Shown here piece by piece: positions 1-9,985 of a stretch of 64,000 bases of DNA. Each line of letters begins with the position of its first letter. Within the stretch, counting starts at the first letter, position 1. Position numbers and translations under genes: made by a program. The DNA comes from Posidonia oceanica (lineage: Eukaryota > Streptophyta > Magnoliopsida > Alismatales > Posidoniaceae), in NCBI GenBank assembly GCA_037176725.1, contig JAZBRS010000049.1, positions 35,890,001 to 35,954,000 on the forward strand, read 5' to 3'. The notes under the pieces were generated by a model. The model saw only the letters and a list, made by a program, of their open reading frames with translations, was not told where the DNA came from and did not search any database.

Positions 1-2003
1 TACCATTTGTTTAACATATATTAAAACCTTTTTCATTCAAGTGGGGGCAAAAGCTTGTTCTTAAGCTTGTGAATGACCCTGGTTGCTGATCTCGCCTCTT
101 TCGATCGCACTGCACTGTTAGCTGGTTCTAGGTTGATGTGTTGGTGGAGAATTGCCGAAGAGTTGGATGGCAATTGAGCTAAGATGGTTAATCTATAAGG
201 AGTAGTCTACGAATAGGAAGAGAAGACAGTTAGAAGACGCCCGATCGCTTGGCCAAAGGCACTCCAATGCCTAAGTTAGAGGGGAGATCAAGTTTTAAAA
301 AGAGAGAACTGAGACCCTTGAGGAAAAGATCCCAGTCCCCTCCACTATTGCACTCTAAGTGATGCTTTTATACCTGAGTGGTAGCGTAAGATATTCACTG
401 AGTTGTAGAGCTGGTCCACAATTTGAGATATTTTGGGAAGCGTGTTGAGCTCTTAGGAGAGCCATGTGTTGCACCGACTAAGGCAAGTGGCGTTGTTAAG
501 AGAAGAGCATGGTGGGATATGCAAAAGATCTACTGGTGCACTTTACGAGGTGTAGTGTGTTGACCATAGGCTACTGTAGGTGGTGTCAGATGCAGAAGAC
601 TCTAGCAGGCAACTATTAGGTGTAGAAATCTCTTCCAAACATGGCTTCTGGCAAGAAATGATCTTGTGGGTGCATCTTCTTGTTAGATGCAGAAGACTTT
701 TGTGGGAAAAAGGTGTTTGGGAAAGGCATGCCCGCATGAAGATCTTGTAGGTTTGCAATGAGTCATCATGCCTTTGTGAAGATCCTCAAGCTATGTGCAA
801 CACTTGGAAGTTCAGAGCATTTGGTGGAGGCCATGTTGTTAGCTGCTCGACGCTCAGTAGGTTCCAGAGTTTGACTTGGAAAATGTCTAAGTGTTGTGTG
901 TTCTTGGTGCTCAATGCTGCTGCTAGAGTGTCATGGTGCTGGTCGCTCGATTGGCAATGAAATTGGGCGTCCGATTGGCGTTGTAGCTATGCGCCTGGTT
1001 GATACAGAAGCTGTTCGCTCGGTCGACAATGAAATTGGGCGTCTGGATGGCAGAGAAGTTGATCGTCTAGCCGACATGGAGATGGGCATCTAGCCATCAC
1101 TAGAGCTGCTCGCCCGGGCAACACAGTTGTAGGGAAGTTGTATAGGGTGCTCAGTCGCACCTTTACTGAATGGTGCTCGGCATTGTCGCTCGTTTGGCAC
1201 TTTACCTTGGCGATCACTAGCCTTAGTTTGAAGTGTTACAAGCTATTCGCCTCTTGATTCCTTCTTGGCAAGGAACTTTTGAGCCTAAGTTTTCCATAGG
1301 CCAAGGGCTCATTTATGGGGAATTTTCTAGGCTGGACCGAACAAATTATGCATCATCAGCTACGTTGGTCCAAGGTTAGGTTGGGTTGAAGTTTGCAAAG
1401 ATCTTATCCAAATCTGACTCATGGCCTAAGATAATCCTAGATAGGGTAGGTTGGTTGAGTCATATCCAAGTAGCCAAGGCCTAGGCTCAACCCAAGCACA
1501 AATCGACTTTGAAAAAAGTAAACCAAGTAAATTTTCATCTAAACTCAAATTAATGTTATATTAAAAATCATGAAAGAAGAAAGAAAATGAATACCTATGC
1601 GTGTTGGCATGAGATAGTTTGATTTTAGAATTTGGTTAGGTTTAGGAATTATTATTATTATTTCATCTAAACTCAAGTTACTATTATGTTAAAAATTAAG
1701 TACTTGCATATGGTAAAGCTCAAATACACGATCCAAACTGTTGGGATTGGAGAGAGATAGAGAGATAGAGATATAGATCAAGGGAGTTAGAAAACCTCCC
1801 TTCTCCACATACAATATAATTTTACTCCACGGCATGGCCACAAAAATGAAAGAGCAGTTGACTTCCTACGCTAACGAATGTGTCTCCAAATTTGATACAG
1901 GTCAGGCCTAAATAGGTAGAAAGCCTAAAAGTGTAGTTTTAAATGCGATTCGATCAGATTTGTAAAGCTTATGACCCAATCTAGCTCGAAGTTGTTGTAC
2001 TGA
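1..2003. other. Intergenic region, no gene recognised
   Basis: No coding region with recognisable domains is visible. The short open frames on both strands have no protein-like composition. The stretch holds one 72-bp-spaced direct repeat (about 941-1055) and a GATA/GAGATA-rich simple repeat near 1750-1780. Because the LINE at 2022-4811 is flanked by a target-site duplication, the sequence just before 2004 was originally contiguous with the RNR2 upstream region now at 4830, so part of this region is probably the displaced distal upstream sequence of RNR2. Confidence 0.5.
941..1055. repeat. Two-copy imperfect direct repeat, 72-bp spacing
   Basis: The segment starting at cgctcg (944) with the core aatgaaattgggcgt recurs at 1016 with a few substitutions, giving a 72-bp spacing. 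The unit is G/C-richer than its surroundings. No function is evident. Confidence 0.5.
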
Positions 2004-2021
2004 ACTCTGTGGGTCAGTTCT

Positions 2022-3791
2022 AAATATTCAAGGGATTATATTCCCTAATGGAGGATCTATAGTTCTAAATATTCAATATGCAGATGATATATAACTATTT
2101 GTTTCCCCATCTATGGAAGGTCTTATAAATTTAATTAGAATCCTTTGCTGGTTTTAAGCTTGTTCATGCCTCCACATCAATTTCAACAAATCTTTTATTA
2201 CTAGTCTGGGTATTCCTAATGAAGACCTTACACTCTATTGTGTTATTTTGGGCTACAAAATAAAGATTTTACCTATTTCTTACCTAAATCTGCCATTACA
2301 TTGTAAGGTAGCTTCTGCAAATGACTAACCACCTATTATAGACAAGTTGACTGCGATGTTGGAGTCCTAGAAAGGAAGTATGCTATCTATTGGGGACTGA
2401 GTCACTCTGTTAAATTATGTTCTATCTACAATCCCTACATACTATCTTTTGGTGCTTTATCTCCCAATCAGTATTGTGAAAAAAACTGATCAGCTAAGGA
2501 AAAAGTTTCTCTAGAAGTCAGGAACCATGCACTCAGGATATCATCTAAATAGTTGGGAGCAAATATGTAGAAATAAACTCCAAAATGGATTGGGTATAAT
2601 TAATATAAATACCTTTAATTTAGCAGTCAAATGTAAAATGGTCTGGTTGTTGTTCTCTCTAAAAACCCAAGCCATAAATGGTGTAAACTCATCAATGCTA
2701 GATATCTCTCTTCTAGCAAATGGGGGCTTTCCTCAACTCTAGCAATAGTCATATTTTTCCCTTTTGGAGAGAAATCATACATCTTTGTTCCATTGTCAAT
2801 ACATTTAGCACAATGACGATTCGAAACAGCATCTCTACCTTATTTTGGGAGAGCAAATGGATTAGATTCACTCCTCTTAAATACTTGTATCAAGACCTCT
2901 TTCATATTGCAAAAAACAAAAAAAAAATCTCTTACGAAGATTGCATCCTATTCCCAAGCAAGATTAGAGAATGCTTTTGGAATAGCCCTTAATTACTCCC
3001 TTGCTAATTTCCATCACCTCTCGGCAATCATTAATTCATTTATCCTAGAGAATGATGAGGACTTAATTCACTAGCCCTTGAATCAAGATAGCCTATTTAC
3101 AGTTAAGAGCTGCTATAATATACTCAATGATGGTGGTCTAAGGTTTTCTTTATACTCTTGCATTTGGAAAGCTTGTGCACCTCTTAAAATAAAAAAATTT
3201 GTCTGGTTGGAAATTAAAAACAAAATTCTTACTAAGGAAAATCTCCTTAGAAGGGGATGGGTTGGATTCAATTTGTGTGTGCTTTGTGAATCTCATGCAG
3301 AATCCACCTTCACATCTCTTTTTCAATTGCTCATGTACTGCACTTGTTTGAAATTATTTTATCAATCAACATCTCAAATGATTACCAATGATAGCTTGGG
3401 TCAAATCTTTTCTTTGAAACAAGTTTGCAAATACAATTTACATTCAAAAACTTCGAATTCTCTGGTTTTGGCATTTCTTTGGATTATTTGGTTAACCCGA
3501 AATGATATAATTTTCAGGAATATTAGATTACCTCTCTCTACATTGTTCAATAAAATCATTTACTTTACTAGTTTCTGGATTGATCGTCTACAGTTAATGG
3601 TGGAGCTCACTCCTTACATTTGGTTAACATTCAAGATATTCAAGCCTTTTGGGATAATAATGCAGGTTCTACTCATGTCCAAGGCTAGTAAGCCAGATCT
3701 GAATCTCAGCATCCAAACAATTTAGATTCAGTATAGGCCAAAGCTATAGTAGAGCTTGAAGCCTTTACCATAGAAGAAGGAGCTAAAATAG
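2022..3791 (+). pseudogene. LINE reverse transcriptase C-terminal half, zf-RVT and start of RNase H (decayed)
   Basis: The catalytic-core motif QYADD of non-LTR reverse transcriptases is encoded at 2074-2088. Downstream, the frame reads as the conserved post-catalytic region of plant LINEs, including TIPTYYLLVLYLPISIVKK near 2430-2490. The zf-RVT-type region (IWKACAPLKIKKFVW, then LLRRGW and CVLCESHAES) lies at 3160-3310. The reading frame is broken by several stops and at least one frame change near 2720-2760. The coding sequence ends at the first target duplication (3777-3791) and continues in frame after the third copy of that site, at 4484-4561, with VVEWDLVEDG up to a TAA. This is a dead copy; no endonuclease or ORF1 is present. 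Confidence 0.75.
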
Positions 3792-4279
3792 ATCCAAACA
3801 ATGAGGGCACACCTTTTCTTTGGATGTTCCTTCTCTAGGCAGATGGCGTTGCTAGCTGCTGGTACATTTCATCTTGATTTCAGTGGTTCGTGATGAGGTT
3901 TCATGGGCTGCCCTTCTCTCCCTTGCGGTGCCGAGCTCTATTTATCTTGGAGGCTTTCGTCTACTACATTTGGCAAGAGCGGTGTGCTAGGATTTTTGAT
4001 GAGGATCATAGACCGAGGTGTCCAAGTCAGGTGTGGGAGTTTATTTTGGGGATTCTGCGTCTCCGTGCTTACGGTTGATCCTCTTTGTTGTTGAGGTTTG
4101 ATGTCGGGCACTTGTGTGTGGGTTGTGGTCTTTATTGTTTTGATGTTGTGGATTGTCATGTGTAGTTGTTGTTGTTTTGGTGTTTGCTCTCATCTTCAGA
4201 TTGCTCAATGTATCTTGTATATGATTTGTTGATATTTATGTACTACACTGGAGGGTGTGTCGTCCTTTTGCTCTAAAAA
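3792..4279 (+). mobile_element. Second LINE 3'-end fragment nested in the first LINE
   Basis: The insert is bounded by aaggagctaaaatag at 3777-3791 and 4280-4294. It encodes a different LINE C terminus, with ALFILEAFVYYIWQERCARI at about 3930-4000, the usual end of a plant LINE zf-RVT region. It has a short untranslated tail and a short A-run before the second target copy. It is extremely 5'-truncated (about 490 bp). Its tail differs from that of the host LINE, so it belongs to another family. Confidence 0.7.
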
Positions 4280-4296
4280 AAGGAGCTAAAATAGTG

Positions 4297-4483
4297 CAGT
4301 TGGCATTGTGGAGGTCATCCCACTCCTGAAGGTCTCAGATTTGACCCCCTATGCTTGAAGATTTTCAGGGATTTTCCCTCCTAGATTGTTTGCCTAAACT
4401 TTCGTGGTTGTGGCAATTGCGGAGTCTCGTCCTGACCCAGGGTTTACTGGGCCAAGTCTATCAGGTTCCTCGTTGGTAAAAAA
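4297..4483 (+). mobile_element. tRNA-type SINE nested at the same target site
   Basis: The insert lies between the second (4280-4296) and third (4484-4500) copies of aaggagctaaaatagtg, a perfect target-site duplication. Its 5' part contains RNA polymerase III-like promoter boxes: A-box-like tagtgcagttgg at 4292-4303 (overlapping the target copy) and B-box-like gatttgacccc at 4338-4348. The body has no coding capacity and it ends in an A-run. About 190 bp is a normal plant SINE length. Such elements are mobilised in trans by LINE enzymes, which fits the neighbouring LINEs. The exact 5' end is uncertain by a few bases. Confidence 0.65.
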
Positions 4484-4829
4484 AAGGAGCTAAAATAGTG
4501 GTAGAATGGGACTTGGTGGAAGACGGTATGATGAAGGAAGCTGCATCTTAAAACGTGAAGATCTTCTTACAGACAAGATGGCATATTTTTGACTAATAGA
4601 CTTGGACTGAAGCTGATGGTTGTTGCTCTTCGCAATCCTTTTTGCATGCTTCAGATAGTTGAATTTTCCTTGTAAATCCTTGTCTGTGATCAATCCTCAT
4701 GCTATTTTCTTAAAAAGTCTCTTTTTGTAACTAAACCTTTATTGCTTGGTGGTGATTTCATAGCCAAGTCTCCTTAATCTATCGATATTATTACTATTTT
4801 AAAAAAAAAAAATTCTATGGGTCGGTTCT

Positions 4830-5193
4830 GCATTCTGCACCACCGGATTTAAACCCAATGCGGTCTGTGAACGTTATCCCTGCTTTAAATAGATAAAATC
4901 CGCCACATCCCATGGCCCACGGACCACTCCAGACACGTGAATTAAATACCACGTCACATGACGACACTCGATCGCCAGCAAAAAACCACAAACACGTCCC
5001 GCCCGAAAAATTTCCATCCCTTCCCGGACAAGATTCGTTGCTCCCAAAATTCGAATCCCCCGCTTCCTCCACCAACACCCCACCTTCCCCCGCCTCAATA
5101 AATCCCCTCCTCTTCCCCCCCCCCCACAATTTCCCCCAACAAACACAACCAAAACCCTCTTCCTCACTCTCCTCCTCCACCACCGCTGCCGCC
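4830..5193 (+). promoter_or_regulatory. RNR2 promoter and 5' leader
   Basis: Between the LINE end and the RNR2 ATG lie candidate elements: TATA-like tttaaatag (about 4884-4892) and attaaata (4941-4948), a G-box CACGTG at 4934-4939, and ACGTCA at 4951-4956. A pyrimidine-rich leader (5090-5190) runs up to the start codon. The RNR2 frame stays open upstream to an ATG at 4912, but that part has the composition of leader rather than protein. No exact E2F consensus was seen; gcccgaaaaa near 4991 only resembles one. Confidence 0.4.
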
Positions 5194-6189
5194 ATGCCTG
5201 GGATTCCCGACGAGCCACTCCTGGCCCCGAACTCTGATCGGTTCTGCATGTTCCCGATCCAGTACCCGCAGATCTGGGAGATGTACAAGAAGGCGGTGGC
5301 CTCCTTCTGGACCGCTGAGGAGGTCGACCTCTCCCAGGACATCCGCCACTGGGACCACAGCCTCACCGACGGCGAGCGGCACTTCATCACCGACGTCCTC
5401 GCCTTCTTCGCCGCCTCCGACGGGATCGTGCTGGAGAACCTCGCTGTCCGGTTCATGAAGGAGGTCCAGGTCGCCGAGGCCCGGGCCTTCTACGGGTTCC
5501 AGATCGCCATCGAGAACATCCACTCCGAGATGTACAGCCTCCTCCTTGAGTCCTACATCAAGGACTCCGCCGAGAAGTCTCGCCTCTTTCGCGCCATCGA
5601 GACCATTCCCTGCGTCGCCAGGAAGGCCGAGTGGGCCCTGCGCTGGATCGACGGCTCGGAGACCTTCGCGGAGCGCCTCCTCGCCTTCGCGTGCGTCGAG
5701 GGGATCTTCTTCTCCGGGAGCTTCTGCGCCATCTTCTGGCTCAAGAAACGAGGCCTGATGCCGGGGCTCACCTTCTCCAACGAGCTCATCTCGAGAGACG
5801 AGGGCTTGCACTGCGACTTCGCTTGCCTTCTCTACGAGCTGCTGAACCAGAAGCTGAGCGAGGAGAAGGTCCGGTCGATCATCGCCGACGCTGTGGATAT
5901 CGAGAGGGAGTTCATCTGCGACGCTCTGCCGTGCGCTCTGGTGGGTATGAACAGCGCGTTGATGAGCCAGTACATCGAGTTCGTCGCCGATCGGTTACTT
6001 GGGGCGCTTGGGTACGGGAAGATGTACGATGTGGCGAACCCGTTCGATTGGATGGAGCTGATCTCATTGCAGGGGAAGACCAACTTCTTCGAGAAGAGAG
6101 TTGGGGAATACCAGAAGGCGTCTGTCATGTCTAACCTCAATGGGGATGGGGCAAGTAAATTTGTCTTCACTCTGGATGAGGACTTCTGA
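5194..6189 (+). CDS. RNR2: Ribonucleoside-diphosphate reductase small subunit (R2), intact and intronless
   Basis: The product (331 aa) is the small subunit of class Ia ribonucleotide reductase. It houses the diiron-tyrosyl radical cofactor that the large subunit needs to reduce ribonucleoside diphosphates to deoxyribonucleotides for DNA synthesis and repair. The expected metal ligands are visible: D76, E107, H110, E169, E203 and H206. The radical tyrosine is Y114, in [11 protein letters not shown]. The C terminus FTLDEDF matches the tail that docks on the large subunit. Length and absence of introns are normal for plant R2 genes. I chose the ATG at 5194 because it sits in a strong context (gccgccATGcc) and begins the conserved N terminus; the same frame is open upstream to 4912 but reads as leader. 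Codon use is strongly G/C at third positions, unlike the A/T-rich flanks. It is the only complete host gene in the window and looks functional. Expression is normally S-phase linked; this is family knowledge. Confidence 0.97.
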   Translation: MPGIPDEPLLAPNSDRFCMFPIQYPQIWEMYKKAVASFWTAEEVDLSQDIRHWDHSLTDGERHFITDVLAFFAASDGIVLENLAVRFMKEVQVAEARAFYGFQIAIENIHSEMYSLLLESYIKDSAEKSRLFRAIETIPCVARKAEWALRWIDGSETFAERLLAFACVEGIFFSGSFCAIFWLKKRGLMPGLTFSNELISRDEGLHCDFACLLYELLNQKLSEEKVRSIIADAVDIEREFICDALPCALVGMNSALMSQYIEFVADRLLGALGYGKMYDVANPFDWMELISLQGKTNFFEKRVGEYQKASVMSNLNGDGASKFVFTLDEDF

Positions 6190-8289
6190 TGGTATTGGAG
6201 TTGGGATGGGTGTTTTTTTTTTTTAATTTAGAATTTTCTTCCTAGTTTCTTCCTTGTTATGGTGATGTTGTTCTTCTGTTTGGGGTTTGTTTGTTCTTGT
6301 TTAACGTATAAAATATGAAAAAAGTTGTAAATATTTCTCATGGTTCTGTGATGTTATTGGTGAATTGGTTTAGCAGTGGGGGGAGAATTGGAGAGACAAC
6401 CAGCACTGGCAGATGACAGCTATCGTTTTATCAGGGATTTAAAGCAAGCTTTCCCATTTGAACAATATCAACACTCTTTCTACTTGTGTTACTCTGTTTA
6501 AATGGTTTCAGTTTTTACAGATAAATTGCCATAAGTTACATGCAAAGGACAAATCGTTGCCCTGCTTAAACTTTATGCCGGCATAAATTTCAGATGATAA
6601 CTGAGACTACTGGCAAGTGGTAAATCGTTGCCCTGCTGAAATTGTATGATAATAGCGATTGATGATTGCACAGGGAACACTGGTGGAAATATATAACTTA
6701 TGTCAGCGTAAAATTCAGAGGATTGATGAGACTACTGACAAGTAGTTTCAAGGAAAATTAGAAAATGGCCAATTAATTTGAGGAAATACATTAACCCATG
6801 CTTTTATTTAACAATAAGCAACGTGGATTAATAGCTTGATGATTTCTATGTTCAACAATACTTAATGTCACGGGAATTTTCTTGCCTCTGCGTAAAATCC
6901 TGTTGGCACTAAGGAACTCCGAACCATTGAGGCAAGAAAATTCTTGTGACATTAAACATGTTAATAGATTTGACATGATCCATTAATAATCCTACTTGCT
7001 CTATTGCATTCTCTATTGCTTGCTTGTTTTATTCTGCTACTATGTATGTATATACAAACATATGTGCACAAGTTCACATAGCTCGTGCCATTAAGTCAGG
7101 ACTTGATTTTTGGCCTTTTAACTCCACTTAAAGCTCAACCATTACTCCCGCACGTATGTACCTCCTTAATGTCCGTTTGACCGTAATGTAGCAGTTAAGC
7201 TGCGCATATATCTACACGGTGTTACTGTCCTGCAACGCCTAGTCACATGTCACCATGCCCGCGCACCACTCCACCTGAGTGTTAATGCCCGCTCCACATG
7301 TCACCTCGTCCGCGTGTCACTCCACCTAAGTGCTTGGTCAACCTATGCATGATCCACCACAATCAATGCTCTGCACAGCCCGTGCAATCAAGACTTGGGC
7401 ATGACCTGCTTGGTCTCTCTCACGCACAACCTACCTTGGTTAATGCTTGTGTATAACCTACTTGGTCTCTCTCGCACATTCACTTGGCTGCATGTGTTAC
7501 GGATGCTACCTGTGCACTATTTAAGTAGTGCGTGCCACCACTCTTGTAACACATTGCTTCCCTTTGATTCGACACAACGAGTCTAAGCCTCCTTGCTCCC
7601 GTCACATGGATGCCTCTATCATCTTCTCTTGGTTCAATCCTTGCACACTACGCCTTACTGTCGAGGATTCTGTCGCACTCCACCTTTGACACACAACTCC
7701 TGATGGCTAATCACGAGGTAAGGGTGTGACACTTAACGCATTGCAATGACCTGAAATAAACAAAGGAAATTTTCAATAATATTGAGAAGGCATCTACACA
7801 TTATTGAAGCTTATTAAAACATGTTGATCCATTTGAATGTTCCCAAATCTCCTTCGTCTGATGCATTTGCTACATTTTATAGTTTGGCAAAGTTCGCATG
7901 TTCCATAAAAAAGAACATTAGTTTCAAAAAACTTGCAGTATGAAGGATTAATACCTGTTTTCCTTGCATCTTATCAATTATATATAAGCACTAGCATCAT
8001 CCTGGGTGGACTTACCATGAATGATATTCTTGGTTATTTTTTACCCTTTTTTGAAGTGAATTATCATTAATATACATGTCTTGCTCCTAATGCAATCACC
8101 TTGCACTATTTAATCAAATTTCCTTGCAATACCACAAAAGACACATTCCATTTTCAATTTTTCTCGTAAAGACCAAAAGACTCCAATATCATCCCAAACC
8201 TCCTTTTTGGCCAAATATAACTATAGTCATCAATGCCTAAAGAGATAGCAAAAGCATGAAAAACCACTTTATGAGAAATACTCTTAAGC
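6190..8289. other. RNR2 3' region and intergenic sequence
   Basis: The first 150-200 bp after the RNR2 stop is a T-rich probable 3' UTR. The rest has no recognisable gene. A hairpin lies at 6863-6954. A block at about 7100-7740 is richer in C and contains short internal repeats (acctgcttggtctctctc near 7408 and 7459; cactccacct near 7268 and 7318), a TATA-like tatttaagtag, and a terminal gggtgtgaca. It could be a decayed solo LTR, but I could not find matching ends. Confidence 0.4.
6863..6954. repeat. Near-perfect inverted repeat, 26-bp stem and 40-nt loop
   Basis: taatgtcacgggaattttct (start of 6863-6888) is the reverse complement of the arm at 6929-6954 with two mismatches in 26 bp. The loop is 40 nt. 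Transcripts from either strand could fold into a stem. It may be a small foldback element; homology does not continue beyond the arms. Confidence 0.75.
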
Positions 8290-9985
8290 TTCCTCTTAGA
8301 CTTGAAAATTAGGACAAGGCTGCGGCCCGACGACCCAACCTGAAAAAAAATCAGGCTGGGCTAAGGTTGGAGATTTTCTATTGCGGCTCGCAGCCCAGCA
8401 TGACTTGATTTGGGCCTAAACATGGCCCGACCCGAGCCTAAACTCGGCACAAACATGGCCCGATCTGGGCCTAAATTTATGGCCCAGTTTAGGCCCAACC
8501 TGAAGTTGGCCCGAAATAGGCCTAAAATAAGAATATGGAATTTTAAATATAAATATTAATTTTTAAGTTATAATAATTATTTTATAATGTATTTTAACTA
8601 TATAAAATAAAACATGGATGTCCATTTTAAAACTAGAAAGAAGAATAAGAAGAGGAATACAATGAAGAATATGAAGAATAAGAAGTACAAGTCCAAATGC
8701 AACTAGACAATATTTAATACAAGGTGAATAAGTTCAAAGAAGATCTATTCAATTGAGGGTTGGAATATCGACGAGACATACAATACATATTAACATCAAT
8801 GTCTCGTATTATAATTGTACTCAGATCAAATCCTCCTCCTCCTCAATAGATTTTGTTTAGTTTCTTCTTTATATTTCATGTAATTTTCAAACAATTGTGA
8901 ATTTTGTAATGAATTTTGTAATCTTCTTAATAGAATTTATGAATGAATGAATTTTGCTCTTATGGATAATGAATATCCAATTTGTGAATCAGTGAATGAA
9001 TGTGAATGAATGAATATGAATGCAAATTGTTTGATACAGAACTTACTGTATTTTGTAAAACGGACGTCCAATTCTGGAAGCAGATGTCCAATTTTTGACA
9101 TGGAACTTACTATGTAAAAAACAAACGTCCTCTTTTGGAAGCAGACGTTCGTTTGCAAGTCAAAACAACCAAACGTTCGTTTTTTGACACAAATATTATT
9201 GTGTCAAAAGTGGATGCCTTATTTTGAAAGTAGACATCCGTTTTCCTTTTTTCTTTTTTTTAACTAACCGTTACACTAGAAAAATATCCATTAGATTCAC
9301 TTTTTAACACACTTTCGCCTATATACATGACTTTTCCTTCAATTCTTCTCCATTCATCCAAGTCTCCAAGAACTTCTAAGTTCATGTTTTCCTTTACTTC
9401 TTCATTACTCTTCTTTCTCTTTTGAATTTTAATATTTCTTTAGTTTTTGTGACGGAATCAAAATGACATTCAAATTTAATGCGTCTTTAGGAAATATGAA
9501 AACAAGATATTCTATTACTTTTGCAACTATTACAATCATAAACTTTAGTTTAAACCTCTTACTCCAACAACTCATTTACATAGACATGAAAAGTTGTGTA
9601 GAGCTACAACCTACAGAAAACACATGATCTCGAACACTACAACTCCATTTTGTCTTCAACGACCTGGAACGTAATTAGTTATTTTTTAATTTCAATGTAA
9701 TGTTATTTTCTTTCTTTTATGTATTATAGTATTATCAATGTATTTAAGTTATTAAATAATATTTTTTTTATTTTTAAATTAACATAAATTAATTAGAACC
9801 AACCCGATGTTGGCATGGCCTGAACTAATTTAAGACTGTGGGCCGTATTAGGGTTGAGGGTTTCTTATTTCTGACCCAGCCTGAAATAAAGTAGGGTCAA
9901 ACCAATCCAACCCGAAATGACCCTAGGCCCTGATAATTTAGGGCCGAATCGAGACCCAATTCGGCCCGATTTCTAGGTCTACCTA
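8290..9985. mobile_element. hAT-like non-autonomous element with CCCGA-rich subterminal repeats
   Basis: Both ends carry clusters of gcccgacc/gggccta-type repeats in opposite orientation (8325-8540 and 9785-9980), the pattern seen in many plant hAT derivatives. tagacttgaaaat near 8297 and the inverted tagacctagaaat ending near 9982 look like decayed terminal inverted repeats. The A/T-rich interior encodes no transposase and includes a cluster of gacgtccgttt-like repeats. I found no convincing 8-bp target duplication, so the borders are approximate. Confidence 0.5.
9060..9243. repeat. Degenerate repeats of a gacgtcc/gaagcagacgt motif
   Basis: Variants of ggaagcagacgtccgttt recur about four times, each near a tgacac or tgacatgg segment, with roughly 50-60 bp spacing. 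They lie inside the hAT-like element and may be internal repeats of it. Confidence 0.4.

Larger units (their letters stand above)
2022..4811 (+). mobile_element. 5'-truncated LINE retrotransposon with poly(A) and 18-bp TSD, split by two nested retroposons
   Basis: The element ends in a run of 12 A (4801-4812). Directly after it, attctatgggtcggttct (4812-4829) repeats actctgtgggtcagttct (2004-2021) with three transitions, which I read as an aged 18-bp target-site duplication. Between them lies LINE coding sequence on +: a reverse transcriptase tail, then a zf-RVT-like region, then an RNase H-like end. It starts inside the reverse transcriptase, as expected for a 5'-truncated LINE insertion. 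Two later insertions (3792-4279 and 4297-4483) sit in its RNase H region. Confidence 0.75.

Noticed and set aside
4912..5193. N-terminal extension of RNR2 to the ATG at 4912
   Set aside because: The extension is Pro/Thr/Ser-rich leader-like sequence, covers the TATA-like and G-box region, and the conserved R2 N terminus starts at 5194.
5164..5811. Long minus-strand ORF opposite RNR2, and other-frame ORFs at 5546-6134
   Set aside because: Shadows of the G/C-rich RNR2 codons; no protein similarity.
7100..7741. Solo LTR ending gggtgtgaca
   Set aside because: A start with matching tg... end and a 5-bp duplication could not be found, so it is only mentioned.
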